From Brachionus manjavacas (taxonomy: Eukaryota; Rotifera; Eurotatoria; Ploima; Brachionidae): a DNA stretch of 64,000 nucleotides. The notes below the pieces were generated by a model. The model was not told where the DNA came from. It did not search any database and was given only the letters and a program-made list of their open reading frames with translations. Each line of letters begins with the position of its first letter. Within the stretch, counting starts at the first letter, position 1. The stretch spans positions 2,852,001 to 2,916,000 of the forward strand of contig JAHQIY010000006.1 in assembly GCA_019054805.1 (NCBI GenBank). The letters are read 5' to 3'. Positions 16,561 to 27,872 of the stretch are shown here, piece by piece. The position numbers and the translations under genes are program-made.

Positions 16561-17256
16561 TGAACTATATGTTGTTTTTATCTGACTAGTTTTCGAGAAA
16601 TTGTAGCCAAAAAATACTATAAATGACCATTATTATTTGTTAAGTTTTTAGCAATTACCAATGATAACTTTGACTACTGAAAATTGTTTCGGTTTTTTGT
16701 TTGAAGTTCAAATATTAAAAAATCAAAAATTATAAAATTAGATGGCCATAAAAATCTGAATCGACAAACCTGTAGCTAATTTCCTTCAGTTTTAAAAAAA
16801 CATATTTTCAAGACTTTTATATTTGAAAAAAAACGCAATAGGTTATACCCCATTTTACGATATTAATAGAATTTGGTTTAATTGAGTCATTAAGAACATA
16901 TTGTGGCACCTGTAAAAATTTTGAACATTTATTTATGAAAACCCGTTCCATTCATTTTCCATTTTTAAAGAAAATGCGCTCTTGTTTACTTTCTAGCTTA
17001 ATTTTGGAAAATAAATTTTGATTAAAGTTTAAAAAACCAAAAAAAAAGAAATAAATTGGTTAGTTTATTTAACCCAAAATTAATATTTAATCAATTTACA
17101 AGAAATAATTATATTCATGCATTTAATCTGTTCAACTAAGTATAGAACATGACAAAAAAAAGAAACCTACATTTAGGTATGCCAAAAATGTCACTTTAAA
17201 ATTTATTAATCTTAAAAAAAAATTCCATTTTATGTTCAAAATTTTAAACAGATAAT

Positions 17257-17262
17257 TTTATT
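17257..17262 (-). promoter_or_regulatory. Polyadenylation signal of SET
   Basis: AATAAA on the minus strand about 90 bases after the SET stop codon, in an AT-rich 3' UTR. Confidence 0.55.
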
Positions 17263-17352
17263 TAAAAAAAAATAACTATTGCATTTAATTTAAATCGATC
17301 ATTGCGATTTAACTCTGTGCAGATATGATTACATAGAATACTGTTGGCCAGA

Positions 17353-18135
17353 TTAGTTTTCATCATCGTCAGCTTCTTCGTCATCGTCATCTCCGCCTTC
17401 AGCGTCCTCCTCCTCGTCATCGTCGTCATCATCGTCATCACCAGCCTCGTTCTCGTCATCATCCTCATCGCCCTGGGCCAAAAAGTACTGCAACGGGTTC
17501 GGCCAAATATCGTCTTTGATAACCTCGCCAAAATCGTCTCCTGACGCCTCCGAGTGATCGTTGAACCAGGAGAAAAACAAGCTTGCTTCCTTGTGCGCCC
17601 GTTTTCGCGCTCCCTTCGACTCAGCACCACTTGCCTTCGACTCTTCGGTCAGATTTTTGCCCGCCTTCCACTTGATCTGCGACGACTTGCAAGTCGGCTC
17701 GCCATTGTCATTCAAGTGAAACTCTTTGAACAACACGTCGTTTTCGAAGAACGGGTTTTTGCTGTTGTCAAAGTAAAAGTTGATCCTATAGCCGGACTTG
17801 ATGTCTTCGAACTCCTGCACGTCCACTTTTTTCAAGTACTGCAAGGCGTCCTCGTCGTCCTCGTCCAGCAGAGTGGACAATTGCGGATGATTGACGAACA
17901 CAGTAACCCAGAAGTTGGGGATCTTTGATATCAAGTCAGATCGTTTTTTGTAGTGGGGCTGGCGCAGTTTGTTGAATTTCTGCTCCACTTTCAGAATCTC
18001 TTCGCTGGCCTCTTCGTTTAGCTTGTCGATTTCGCCTTGGACGCGATCAATTTCGTCTATTGCGTCTTGGGCTTCCTTGTCAATTTGTTCGACACCACTG
18101 CCGTTTTTGGCTACTTTAGCTGCAGGACCTGACAT
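17353..18135 (-). CDS. SET: SET / TAF-I / I2PP2A, NAP-family histone chaperone
   Basis: Single exon, 260 aa. SET binds histones H3/H4, blocks histone acetylation as part of the INHAT complex and inhibits PP2A; it is mainly nuclear. Visible features: N-terminal [10 protein letters not shown], then the dimerising helix with [20 protein letters not shown] (about 34-53), then the NAP earmuff domain (about 60-220) with [31 protein letters not shown] and [17 protein letters not shown]. The acidic tail (about 222-260) is almost entirely Asp and Glu. The length is near the vertebrate 277-290, and the alignment to animal SET is continuous. The start is the only ATG in position and matches MSxPAAKV of the family. 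GC is higher than in the flanks. Confidence 0.96.
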   Translation of the reverse strand: MSGPAAKVAKNGSGVEQIDKEAQDAIDEIDRVQGEIDKLNEEASEEILKVEQKFNKLRQPHYKKRSDLISKIPNFWVTVFVNHPQLSTLLDEDDEDALQYLKKVDVQEFEDIKSGYRINFYFDNSKNPFFENDVLFKEFHLNDNGEPTCKSSQIKWKAGKNLTEESKASGAESKGARKRAHKEASLFFSWFNDHSEASGDDFGEVIKDDIWPNPLQYFLAQGDEDDDENEAGDDDDDDDDEEEDAEGGDDDDEEADDDEN

Positions 18136-18900
18136 TTTAACAATCTAGTAAAAATAAAGTAGAGTGTGAGTGTGAATATTTTATTGTTTAAATAGGAAAA
18201 TTTGATCTTAATCGAGTACACAATTGACTAATAAAAAAGAGTTGGGTCGAGGAGACAAAGGCCATGAGAAAAATTATGCAAGATAAATATTTGTAATTTT
18301 TTAGCCATTCAATAGAACGCCATGTTAAGTGCTTAGCTTAGTGATTCAAAGAGAGTGTGAGAGTTAAGTGCGTGAACACTCCGGATCGACTCGTGCTCGC
18401 TTTTGAAAACACAGCTTTTGTTGTGCAAGTAATGATTCAAATTTTTGCTGCTGCTTCTGCTTCGCAAGTCGGAGGGATTTTGAACAAAAAATATTTCTTC
18501 ATTTTTTTTTTCTTTTAAAAATGAGCAGTTAGAATATTTTGAATTTTTGTTTAATTTATATAATTCTGCAGATAAGTGACTGTGTCTAATAATTGTCTGT
18601 ATTAATTTTAGATTTTTTGGTGTTTTTTCTTTTCAAATGTTCGAACGAAATGTGTTTTTTTTTGTCTTTTATCTTTATTTTTGCCAATAAATCTTGTTAA
18701 ATAGTAACATAATTCCGTTTTTTACTATTCCGAAAAGAAATATCCTGTTTTCTTTTTATTTTAATTACTAACCACATGATATTATATTTATCAAAAAGGG
18801 AGGCAACTAATTTCTTGTTAAAAAAATCTAGATTATTTTTGAATAAAATATATTCAATCAACATTCATACACTTTATTTTAAATTGAACCGAACCGCAAA
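18136..18900. other. SET promoter and upstream region
   Basis: The first 350 bases upstream of SET are less AT-rich and carry GTGTGAG/GAGTGTGAG motifs on the plus strand (18155-18170, 18350-18365). This is consistent with a 5' UTR and promoter. Beyond about 18500 it is AT-rich with nothing recognisable. Confidence 0.4.
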
Positions 18901-18934
18901 TGTGATATAGAATACAGAAATATAGAAATACGAA

Positions 18935-19125
18935 CCAATAATAAAATCGAAGGATTCCACTCTGGATTAAATAAGATAATCAACAGGAATCACCGCAACA
19001 CATTCACACTATTCAATTACATGAAACAGCAAAAAGCAGGAGTATTAATAGAAGAACGAGTCGAACAAGCTCAATTTGTTTAAGAACAGCCGAAAAAAAA
19101 CAAAGAAAAAGATTCCCAATTGGAA
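18935..19125 (+). mobile_element. MULE transposase C-terminal remnant
   Basis: The plus frame reads RFHSGLNKIINRNHRNTFTL then FNYMKQQKAGVLIEERVEQA, followed by a stop. This has the layout of the C-terminal region of Mutator-like transposases (E-G/F-H...N...HPN.../L...L+.EQ). The catalytic part is absent upstream. It lies 1.6 kb from a MITE with a 9-bp target duplication. Confidence 0.45.
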
Positions 19126-19129
19126 CTTG

Positions 19130-19705
19130 TATAAATTGAACACAAAGACACAAATGATTTAAAACATTTTTTATTCAGTTTAAGTCAGCATATACAATAT
19201 CCTTATGAGTATTGGTTTGGAAGACAAGCCATTGCATCGTTTGTTGTAATTGAAGGAGAAGAGGAAGATTTTGAACTACCAGAACTAAACTTATCTTTTA
19301 CAAGAACAAAATATACCCAATATTTTATTCAAATTAACTTATGCAAATTTAGAAACTGTTAGAAATTTAGCAACTTATTCAGCTGAATTAGATTTGAGTG
19401 ATAATTGTGATTCTTTTAATATAATTGAGTCGCTTATAAATAATGAGAATTTAGAAAGAATAAGACAAGCCAAACGAGATGAGCATGAACATGTTGATAG
19501 AGCAATTGCTTAGAGATTAAAAGGCTTAACAGATTCGGATATCAAAAATGAAGCCAAGAGGTTATGGGTGAAAAATGGCGTTAACAAATTACGTGTATCA
19601 AAAATTGACCAGGAATCAGCAAAAGTAAGTTGTCAAATAAAAGACTTGGATTTTTTGGACAGACATTCAAGCAATCCTAACTATAGGAGTAGTAAATTTT
19701 TCTAA
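19130..19705 (+). pseudogene. Decayed coding stretch of unknown family
   Basis: Two plus frames read like protein and are joined by one frameshift near 19340. The first reads LKHFLFSLSQHIQYPYEYWF and continues through an acidic EGEEEDFELPELNLSF. The second reads NLETVRNLATYSAELDLSDN and continues about 100 residues to a stop at 19703, with a single in-frame TAG near 19513. Composition is far from random for this AT-rich region. I do not recognise it. It may be a second product of the adjacent MULE-like element or a dead host gene. Confidence 0.4.
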
Positions 19706-20756
19706 TGAATTAAAATTTTTATATTATATTACGAATTTATTTTTTAAATAAAATAAATTATAATTATCTTAATAATTTCTTACTTTATATTACTGAAAAA
19801 AAAAACGAGGTGATATTCTTTTTTTTTTAGGAAAAAAATAACAGGATGATTTTACTGTAAATTATAAATCTTACTTTTTAAACAATCCAAGTGTGAAAAA
19901 GTTAGCTAACTTTCTATCACTTTAAACGGTTTTTTAAAGAAAAAAACTTAACTTTAAAAAATACCTAGAAAAAAATACCTATTTTTCACACTCTGCTTTT
20001 ACTTTAAATTTTTTTCCTTTTCCTATTTGCCATCTTTTATTTTTTGTTTCTTGAATTGTCCAACGATCAAATCTTAACTATCTGAAATTAAAGAAAACAC
20101 AATTATTTTTTTTTTATTAAATAATGAATCAAATATGTAAAATATCAAATTTATTAGTAGAAATAACAAAAAAAAATATATCTAATAAAGTGGATAAAAG
20201 ACATTATTATTTATTTATTTGTATTATTCATTTGTATATCTTTACCGAGCTAATACTCTTTCATATAAAAAATAATAATAATAAAAAAAATTAGTAACAA
20301 AAAATAAAACAGGCGAAAATAGATGAAAATTAAAATTAGATATATTGACATAGAGAGTTACAGTATACATATTTTTAAATATTTGATTATTGTTCAAAAA
20401 TATAAATGATTCATCATATTCTTTAATTAATAATTATTAGATATATTATAAAAGCGCCAGAATTTTAGGATGCAACATTTCACGGATAATTCAATATAAA
20501 AAAACAAGAAGCAATAAAAGACTATAACTCAGAAACAAAAAATCTTTAATTTATTATTACAAAAAACATCGAATATAAAAATTTAAGCTATTATTTACAA
20601 TAAATAAGATTTAAGATTAAGCTTTTTCTCCAAAAATGGTTCTGTGTATTTTTATTTAATAAAAAATTTTGAATAAATATAGATAAATTTGGCACGATGT
20701 ACACAATTATATCTAGTTTTTAAAATTAATAATCTTTTTCAAAATTATCTTTATTT
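19706..20756. other. AT-rich intergenic DNA with a LINE tail
   Basis: Mostly A/T runs. At about 20195-20270 the minus strand carries AGTATTAGCTCGGTAAAG followed by an AAATAAATAAATAA tail. This matches the 3' end of the LINE at 36240-36330, so it is a strongly 5'-truncated insertion. Nothing else can be supported. Confidence 0.45.
20195..20270 (-). mobile_element. LINE 3'-end fragment (GCTCGGTAA family)
   Basis: Short conserved tail TATTAGCTCGGTAAAGATA plus an A/T-rich AAATAAATAA tract on the minus strand, shared with the element at 36240-36330. Confidence 0.4.
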
Positions 20757-20765
20757 TGCATGTCC

Positions 20766-21121
20766 GGGGTTGTGAAGTTCGTTTCAATTCGATCAATACA
20801 ATTCAGAAAAAATTAAATAACTTTTTTACTAAAGGAGACAATTTAGTTCTGTAAAATGCTTAATTATAAGCTACTTTGCTTAATACAGTAAAATAAGTCT
20901 GCAAAATACTCTGCAATTTTCTGTATTTTGCACGCCATTAAAAAGTATCCCAATCAAGTGTGCAATTACATTGCAGAGTTTTTGCAGACATATATTTTTG
21001 GATTAAGCAAAGCTGCTTTACCATTAAGCATTTTACAGAACTAATTTATATTTTTTAGTTAAAAAGTTATTTAGCTTTTTCTGAATTGAAAAGATCGAAT
21101 TCAAATGAACTTCACAACCCC
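20766..21121. mobile_element. MULE-type MITE, 356 bp, perfect 9-bp target duplication
   Basis: The ends are GGGGTTGTGAAGTTCGTTTC and its reverse complement with few mismatches, and the inverted repeats extend about 170 bp from each end. Shared blocks include TTAGTTCTGTAAAATGCTTA and CTCTGCAAT. The element is flanked on both sides by TGCATGTCC (20757-20765 and 21122-21130). Long terminal inverted repeats with a 9-bp duplication are characteristic of Mutator-like elements. There is no coding capacity. MULE transposase scraps lie at 16.2 and 18.9 kb. Confidence 0.8.
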
Positions 21122-21681
21122 TGCATGTCCAACCCTCAGAATTGACCAATTTCATGACCAGATTTTGTCTGTGGTTATTAAATTAAAAATTCTATTTCGA
21201 TGCATCACTTTATATATTAAATTTTATCTTGGTTAAAACAAGTTATTTATTAATCTTTTTTTCTGATAATTTCTGCAGAAGCTTTGTTGAAAACCCTAAA
21301 AAACTTACGGTTTTTGATTTAATTAAAACTTAGGGTTAAAAATGAAATTAAAAATCCTTCATTTTTTTAAGTGTCATTTGAGCGAAGATTAACATCACTG
21401 TTGAATAAAAAAATGAAACAGCTAGAAACTTTCTAACCTTAAAAGAGCTTTAAAGTCTTTAAATTTATTAAAATTTGAATGAAATCTTATTTTTTATCAT
21501 GATTAAAGAAAAAATCAAAATATATTTATTTTGTTTTAAAGACTAAAAGAAATTTAAATAATCTAACATAGCAAAATAATTATCTTAAAATTTTAAAATC
21601 ACGTGATTGGGAACTTAATTTCAATTTCAATCATAATAATTATTAAAACTAAAAATATTTTTTTGTTCTAAAATTTGCAAA

Positions 21682-22341
21682 ATGTATTTCGACTGGAATT
21701 GGCAGATTAATGATTTTTTGTTTGAAAATTTCAACATAGACACATTGGAAAGCAAGCTTAATTTAACAGTTGAATTAATCAAAAGTTAATTATTGATTTC
21801 AAAAGAATGTCTCTTGGTAATTTTCATCGTTTTTTGCCTGGCTTATTCGACCGAGCTCATTAAAATGTTCCAAAAAGTATTGAACAAAAAAGTGCAATCA
21901 AGTTGGTCAAATTCGACCGCACATGACGAAACAACGTCTCTCGTTAGTTCGCTGAGAATACCTTCAGAAAGTGAAATCAAAAAAAGAAAGTAAGGCTCAA
22001 AAATGAATTAAAAAATTATTTTAATAATATTAAATTAATTTAGAATACAAAATCATGCAATTCAATCTTTAATGTACATGCTTAACTTGACTATTGGCTA
22101 CTTTTTGATGCTAATAGCCATGGGAATGTACTCAGGTCATTTTTTAGCCATAGTTTTAGGTATTTAATCAATAAAATATTATGGGATTTATAAATGAGAG
22201 TTTGGATTTTAAGGTATTGGATTCGGATATTATTTTTTGCATATACTTACGCCAGACTTTTACGATTCAATTTCGAATAAAAGTATTGGAATCAACGAAG
22301 ACGAGCATTTACCAAGATCATCAAATTATGACCAGATTTGA
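21682..22341 (+). CDS. SLC31A: CTR-family copper transporter (SLC31), in-frame TAA
   Basis: CTR proteins form trimers that move Cu(I) across membranes. Exons: 21682-21989, 22044-22159 and 22214-22341, with two introns of exactly 54 nt. The N-terminal part MYFDWNWQINDFLFENFNID matches the family start. TM1 is about LLVIFIVFCLAYSTELI; then a cytosolic loop; TM2 contains MYMLNLTIGYFLMLIAM with the M-x3-M motif (MLIAM); TM3 has the G-x3-G motif (GIGFG). Codon 36 is TAA (21787-21789). Removing 21785-21805, a 21-nt GT..AG segment, restores the frame and gives about 176 aa. A 21-nt intron would be extraordinary. Alternatives are a disabling mutation, an unseen upstream exon spliced at 21806, or an assembly error. 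The family assignment is firm; the functional state is open. Confidence 0.85.
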
Positions 22342-22346
22342 ATAAA
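22341..22346 (+). promoter_or_regulatory. AATAAA overlapping the CTR stop codon
   Basis: The stop TGA shares its last base with AATAAA (TTTGAATAAA). Confidence 0.4.
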
Positions 22347-22458
22347 AAATCATCGAGATTAAACATTTTATTTAAATAATTAATTTTAACCAAATTGTTT
22401 ATTTAGTTACTTTTTTTTTAGATAGGAACTTTTTAGAAAAAAAAAGTAAATATAAATT

Positions 22459-22464
22459 TTTATT
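22459..22464 (-). promoter_or_regulatory. Polyadenylation signal of the CNG channel gene
   Basis: AATAAA on the minus strand 13 bases after the CNG stop. The convergent CTR gene has its own signal about 115 bases away, so the two 3' ends lie very close or overlap. Confidence 0.5.
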
Positions 22465-22476
22465 TATCAATAAAAC

Positions 22477-25315
22477 TTACTCTGCCGCTTTTTTTAGTAC
22501 TTCTTGCATGTCTGGGTAGTTTTTTACTACCTCATTCAAATCATTTTTTTTCAGAAGCAACAATTTTGAAAAACCCTTAGATACGACATTTGCTGTTCGA
22601 CGATTACCTCCGTCGCCCATGGAAAGAAGACTTATTTCTCCAAAATAACTTCCCTCTTTCATTTGAGCAACAGCTTTGCCATCGACCACTACTTCAATTA
22701 TTCCTTTGTGAACAATAAACATCTCTCTACCAACATCGCCCTTAAAGACTAGTTATAAAGTTGGACTCATTCATCAAAGTTACCTTTTTACAAATGTAAT
22801 CACCAGGCATAAAAGTTATAGGTTTTAGTTTTAGAACCAATGCATAAAGTAAATTTTTGTCGCATTCCTTTTATTTTAACCAAAAAAAGTAAGAATTAGT
22901 TAATTAATTGAAAAATAAGTTGAAATGTCAAATAATTTAGAAGGTTAATTGTTAAAAAAGAGAACTATGATTTTACTATTAAAAAGTTTATGAGAAAAAA
23001 ATTTGTCATTTTAGAAAATTACTTGAAAAAGTTTAACTTTGCTAATTAAATCAAAATAGACTTCAATTGCCAAATCGGTTTGTACATTGATTGGCAAAAA
23101 AGTAATCGCCTCAAACGGGACTTGTAAATTTTAAAATAATTTTAAAAATTTTAAATTAAAAACAATTAATTACTTTGTTCTTGCTCTTTAGCCCAATAAT
23201 CGAACCATATCGTTACTTTTTTCATTAAATGGTCCGGTAAATTTAAACGCTTCACATACTTAAAAGTTGAATCAAGAACTATCAAAAATGTATCTTGTTT
23301 TGTTGACAGAGATCCAATTATGTTACGTATTTGGCCAACTATCAAGGCAAATAAGAACAAGGCCACTACATAAGCAATAGCTGTGAATAGGTATTCTAAT
23401 TTGGTAACTGGCTGAGGGTTGTTTCCAATTGTAGAAGCTGTTTTTAGTCCAAATAAATAAGAATATACATAGCTTAAAGATACAAAATTACCATTATTAT
23501 TAATATAAGTTTAAAAAAAAATTTTATTTTTTTTAATTACTTGTTTATGTGAGAGTCTTTAAAATTATAAACCCATTCATTATTAATCTGATAATTTCTT
23601 GTTTCCCAAAGGGAGATTTTGAAGTAAGTACAGGCATATAAATGAACAACTATTTGGAGATAAACAAAAAGTCGAATTAACCTTTTTAATAAAATTATTT
23701 TTATAAATTTCAAATAATATTATAAAAATTTATTTGTAATAAAGAATATCTTAAATTAAGATATGTAAGATAAGCTTTATTTCAAATTAAACAAGTTACA
23801 GGAAAAAAATGTATTGATTTAAAAAAAAACTAATGAAAAAATAAAGCCCAAATTTAACTTTTACTCTAACAAAAAAAACTTTCTTTACTCTCATAAATAA
23901 ATCAAAAATTAAAAAAATTGCAGAGTAAATTTCCAAATAGAAAAAAAGTCAAATTTAAACTTTTTTTTTGAGAGTAAGGACAGTTTTTTTGTTAGAGTAA
24001 AAGATAAATTTGGGCTTTATTTTTGGAAAATATCCCATATTCAAGGTATTTTCTAGCTAATTTAATTTTATTTGTTATAACGCATAAACTATGTAATTAA
24101 CTCTAATAGAAAAAAGGTCATACTCTTAGAGTCCTCAACACGAGTTAACTAATAAAAATAAATTTTTATTAATTAAATTAAAAATATAATATTTTGATAA
24201 ATAGACCTAATTTTTTGATTTTATATAATTAATTATTTAAAAAATTATTACCTGACTAAAAAGGCATATGACTGTACCGATCGGTCCCATCTGTCAAAAA
24301 ATTCCCACAAGCTATTCACTTTTAGCCAGCGATTTAGACGTATTAAAGGAAAAATTCCGATCAAAATTTGAAGCATGTCTATAGGAATAACGGAAGCAAT
24401 ATCGAACTAAAAAAAATATCACGAAAAAATTGAAGTAATTATTTTTTTTAATTGAATTACTAAGAATTTTACTGAATTAAAATATTTTTTGGATGTTGAT
24501 TTTATGTCTTGAACCCACATACCATCTCTAATGAACTTAATTCTGGTTTGTACCAAAAATATATCAATTAAATAAACTATATCGCATATGTAATCAGCAA
24601 CTAGCCATAAAATTTTTTTATCTGACCTGAAAAATTTTTCTAAACTGGACATAGTTTTTTCGGTAATATTAGCTTCCTTGGTGATGAATGAGAGATTGGA
24701 AAAATCTGGTCCATAACCTTTATCATATTCAAAAGCGTAGCGGATAGAGATACTTATTAAATTATAGATGTACACTAAAAAGACTATTCCTAACCAAGTC
24801 AAATAATAGCCACTTTGAAAATCTATCGGCTTTAGAAGTTTAATAAAATTTTTAATTTTTGGACACGGCTTGCTTATAAATTTTTTAGATGATTTTTTTT
24901 TTACACTCCTCTTTTCAGTTTCTCGCAAAATTTCTTGACTCATATTTGCTACATTTTCTTTGTTTTCATCATCTTGCTCTTCAATCGGTTCCATTTTTAC
25001 CAGAATACTTTCAACGCAGTCATTTTCCACACTTTTCAGATAGCTGTTATTCCGAATGTTATTAATAGACTCTATTGATGCTGACTCGAAACCAAGCTTT
25101 CTTAGACTTGAAGTGACAGAGTCCTCTTCATCTAGAGTCTTAAAAATATGGAAATTCATGTGATTTTTGGGGACATAAGAGCAGTCATTATGTTCAATCG
25201 AGTATCGCTTTAAGATACTAGCTGCTAATTTGCGGCTTGACAAAAGGCGCTTATTATCATCTCTGGATCTTGAATATATATTGGAATAGTAGTCTTTTTC
25301 CAGATTTGATCTCAT
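22477..25315 (-). CDS. CNGB: Cyclic nucleotide-gated channel, CNGB-like subunit (7 exons)
   Basis: Exons: 25315-24473, 24406-24252, 23681-23541, 23472-23174, 23120-23023, 22867-22784, 22740-22477; all GT..AG with matching phase; 627 aa. Plasma-membrane cation channel subunit gated by cGMP or cAMP. An acidic/basic N-terminus is followed by S1 (about 172-192), S2-S3 with DYICDIVYLIDIFLVQTRIK, S4 with PLIRLNRWLK, then S5 and the pore TASTIGNNPQP. S6 and the C-linker contain GQIRNIIGSL and DSTFKYVKRLNLPDHLMKKV. The cyclic-nucleotide domain has GDYICKK, GDVGREMFIV, GSYFGEISLL and GGNRRTANVVSKGF with the phosphate-binding Arg. The C-linker and the end of the cyclic-nucleotide domain are closest to vertebrate CNGB1/CNGB3. 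The pore Glu of alpha subunits (TIGET) is replaced by Asn. The protein ends soon after the binding domain, without the trimerising coiled coil. Confidence 0.93.
23842..24019. mobile_element. MITE in CNG intron 2, 178 bp, possible TA target
   Basis: The ends are TAAAGCCCAAATTTAACTTT and its inverted counterpart GATAAATTTGGGCTTTA. The inverted repeats extend about 55 bp through TTTTACTCTAACAAAAAAA and TTACTCTC. TA at both outer edges would fit a Tc1/mariner-type target. It lies inside the 570-nt intron between CNG exons 2 and 3 and explains why that intron is the gene's longest. Confidence 0.65.
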
Positions 25316-26283
25316 TTTAAATTTACAGACAAAATAAATTTTTATTGAAGATAATTATTCAAAATTTCTGATAAGATTGTATTTTTTAATTACAGTTTTT
25401 TTAATTTATTATGGTTGATAAGGAGATAGTTTTGTCAGGTATATTTAAAATAGACGAATCGATAATTTTTTGCTTGTTAACAAAATGAGAAATAAAAATT
25501 AAGAAATTTTATTTAAAACCAAATATTTATGCTTTTTTTTCATTTTTAGAAATCGAGAATTTGTGACGAAATTTGTTTTAAATTTATTTCTAATTGTTTT
25601 TTTTCAATTTTGTATAGATTTTTCTTTTATAAAGAGTTTTAAATTTTTTGGCCAAAATATTTAATCAAAAATATGAATATTCAAAAGTATTTTAAGAATA
25701 TTCATTTTTATTTGAATTTAACAAACAAAAAATAAAATCTTTTTCAAATAAATTTTATATAATTTAGTTAAGAAAGTGTTAGAAATTTAGGCTATAGGGA
25801 AAGCTAATAATTAATCGAAAAAAACTTAAATTTAATTAAAAATTTATTGAATTTCACATAAAAAAATATAATTGTAAGAAAATTGTAATTGCGAAATTAT
25901 TGAAAAAGGGCAAAAACAGTGTACGATACTAGGCATTTTGAAGTTTATTATCATTTTTGATGCTTTTACAATGAAATTTTTTTTTATTTCCTAATAAAAT
26001 TAATGCAGAAGTACATTTTGAATTTAACATACTATGTTAAATAACTCTGTTATATCAAAATGCACATTGCACAGTGCACACCATCTTAACGATGCTATTT
26101 TAAATGAGTAATCTTTTGTAGAATGTGCAGATTTTACTATTATTAACAAGAATTAAAAAAGTATGTCTAATCCAAAAATGTACCTGTACACTAATTCTAT
26201 TGAAGAAATAATTTATTTATTTATTTATTTATTGAATTGAATTAACCTCCTTTAAGGAGAAGTAAAAGAAAATAAAGATAAAT

Positions 26284-26319
<36 letters not shown>

Positions 26320-27872
26320 TTGTGTTTTTGTGTTTTTTTAAAAAAATGAAAAATTATTACCTAAAAATAAAATTCCAAAAATAAAAAAGGAACATTAGTT
26401 CGAAAATAGAAAAAGGCATGAAAGTTAGAAAGCAAGATAATTTGGACCAAAATTCATGAATTTCTTTTATTTTGAATTAGCTCATTTAGGAGAGTTTTGT
26501 AATGTTTTAATTTTAAATTGCAAAGACATAACCAAATTGAATCAGATATACCATCATTAGAAATAATAATTTATTTCCTAATCAAACTTTGGTTTGATTA
26601 TTTTTGAGAATCAAAAACTGATCATAAATTTCAAAATGCCACAGTACTTTTTTTTTCTGTTTTTATCAAAATTACATAAGTTATGTAAAATTTTCCAATA
26701 AATATAAAAAATAGATTAAAAAATAAACTTTGTATAATTTTAACTATCTGATTTTACAAAAAGAATGCTCAAAATTTTGATCAGCAAAAAAATATGTTCT
26801 TATTGACCAAATTTAATCAAATTTTGTCCAAATATATTATTTTTTTTTAACTTTTACAATTAAAAAAATTAAAAATCTAGTTGTTTCATGGTAAACATTT
26901 TGGTTTAATTTGTACAGACTATATAATGTAAAGTGTACATTTTCTAATTATCTTACCTTACAGCTAAAACTTTTCACGGCTCATTGTCTCTTATTTTTTC
27001 AACTTTTTTTAAATCTCTCAAGTTTTTTAATAATTAGTAATTAGTTATTAGTTATTTAATCTAAAAATATTTGAGGACTTAATCTTTTTTATTGCTCTGT
27101 AAAATAAAGCATTAAACAAATATATTATCTTGTTAAAAAATAGAGGACAGGTGTGATTTACAGGTAAAGGTGTTCTAGGCTACCTTATTATTTTAGTTTA
27201 TCATGAAACAAATAAATTTTTCAATTTTCTTAAATGTAAAAGTTTATTAAATATTTGTACATAATTTGGTTAAATTCGGTCAAAAATATTTTTTTTGCTT
27301 GTCAAAATTTTAACATTCTTTTTAAAACAAAAATATGATAATTTTGATAAAAACTGAAAATCATCACACTACTATAATATCAGAAAAGGTGGAAACCAGT
27401 TTTTCTATTTATTTTAATTTAAAAAATAGATTTTTCACTTTAATATAAAATTTCTCTCAATTAAAAATTTAAATTTAATTTCTAATAATTGATTTCTTCG
27501 CAGAAATTCCGTAAACAATAAACAAGGCAAAAAATCAATAGACTTTAATATCAATTTTGTCTAAGCATAAATTTTTAAATAAAAATATCCCTTCATCGCA
27601 TGTCCATCATAATTATCGAGTCAAATATATCATTCAAATATGACAAATATCTCATTCCCGTATTTACAATACATTCTAGATTTGCAATTAATATTCCATT
27701 AAAAAAGAAAAATATTTTATTTTTAATTGAGAATATCTGAACCTTCCTGAATATACCGTTCTAGCTAGTTCGTTCAGCTGGTCTTCAAATTTTTTCATTT
27801 AAAAATATTGATTTTATATTATTTTCTTTTTATTGAATTATCAAAATCGAAAATTATTTTTTGGTTTTAAAA
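25316..27872. other. AT-rich intergenic DNA with a LINE tail and a T31 run
   Basis: It holds a LINE 3' end at 26215-26285 and a run of 31 T at 26286-26316. Otherwise it is A/T-rich with no open frame of note. The last 200 bases precede the four-span gene at 27873 and should hold its promoter; no element can be named. Confidence 0.5.
26215..26316 (-). mobile_element. LINE 3'-end fragment with CTCCTTTAAGGAG hairpin
   Basis: The minus strand reads TTTACTTCTCCTTAAAGGAG then GTTAATTCAATTCAATAAAT and repeated AAAT. The same hairpin and tail end the LINE at 50540-51175, so this is another, more strongly truncated copy. The adjoining run of 31 T (26286-26316) lies in its 3' UTR on the coding strand as poly(A). 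Confidence 0.6.

Noticed and set aside
17262-17630. 122-codon minus frame overlapping SET
   Set aside because: It is a shifted frame of SET whose Arg/Met/Thr runs come from the acidic-tail codons.
21777-21805. A 37-nt intron (from the GT at about 21769) to remove the CTR stop
   Set aside because: Removing 37 nt breaks the reading frame, and the 86-nt alternative also gives the wrong frame; only the 21-nt segment fits.
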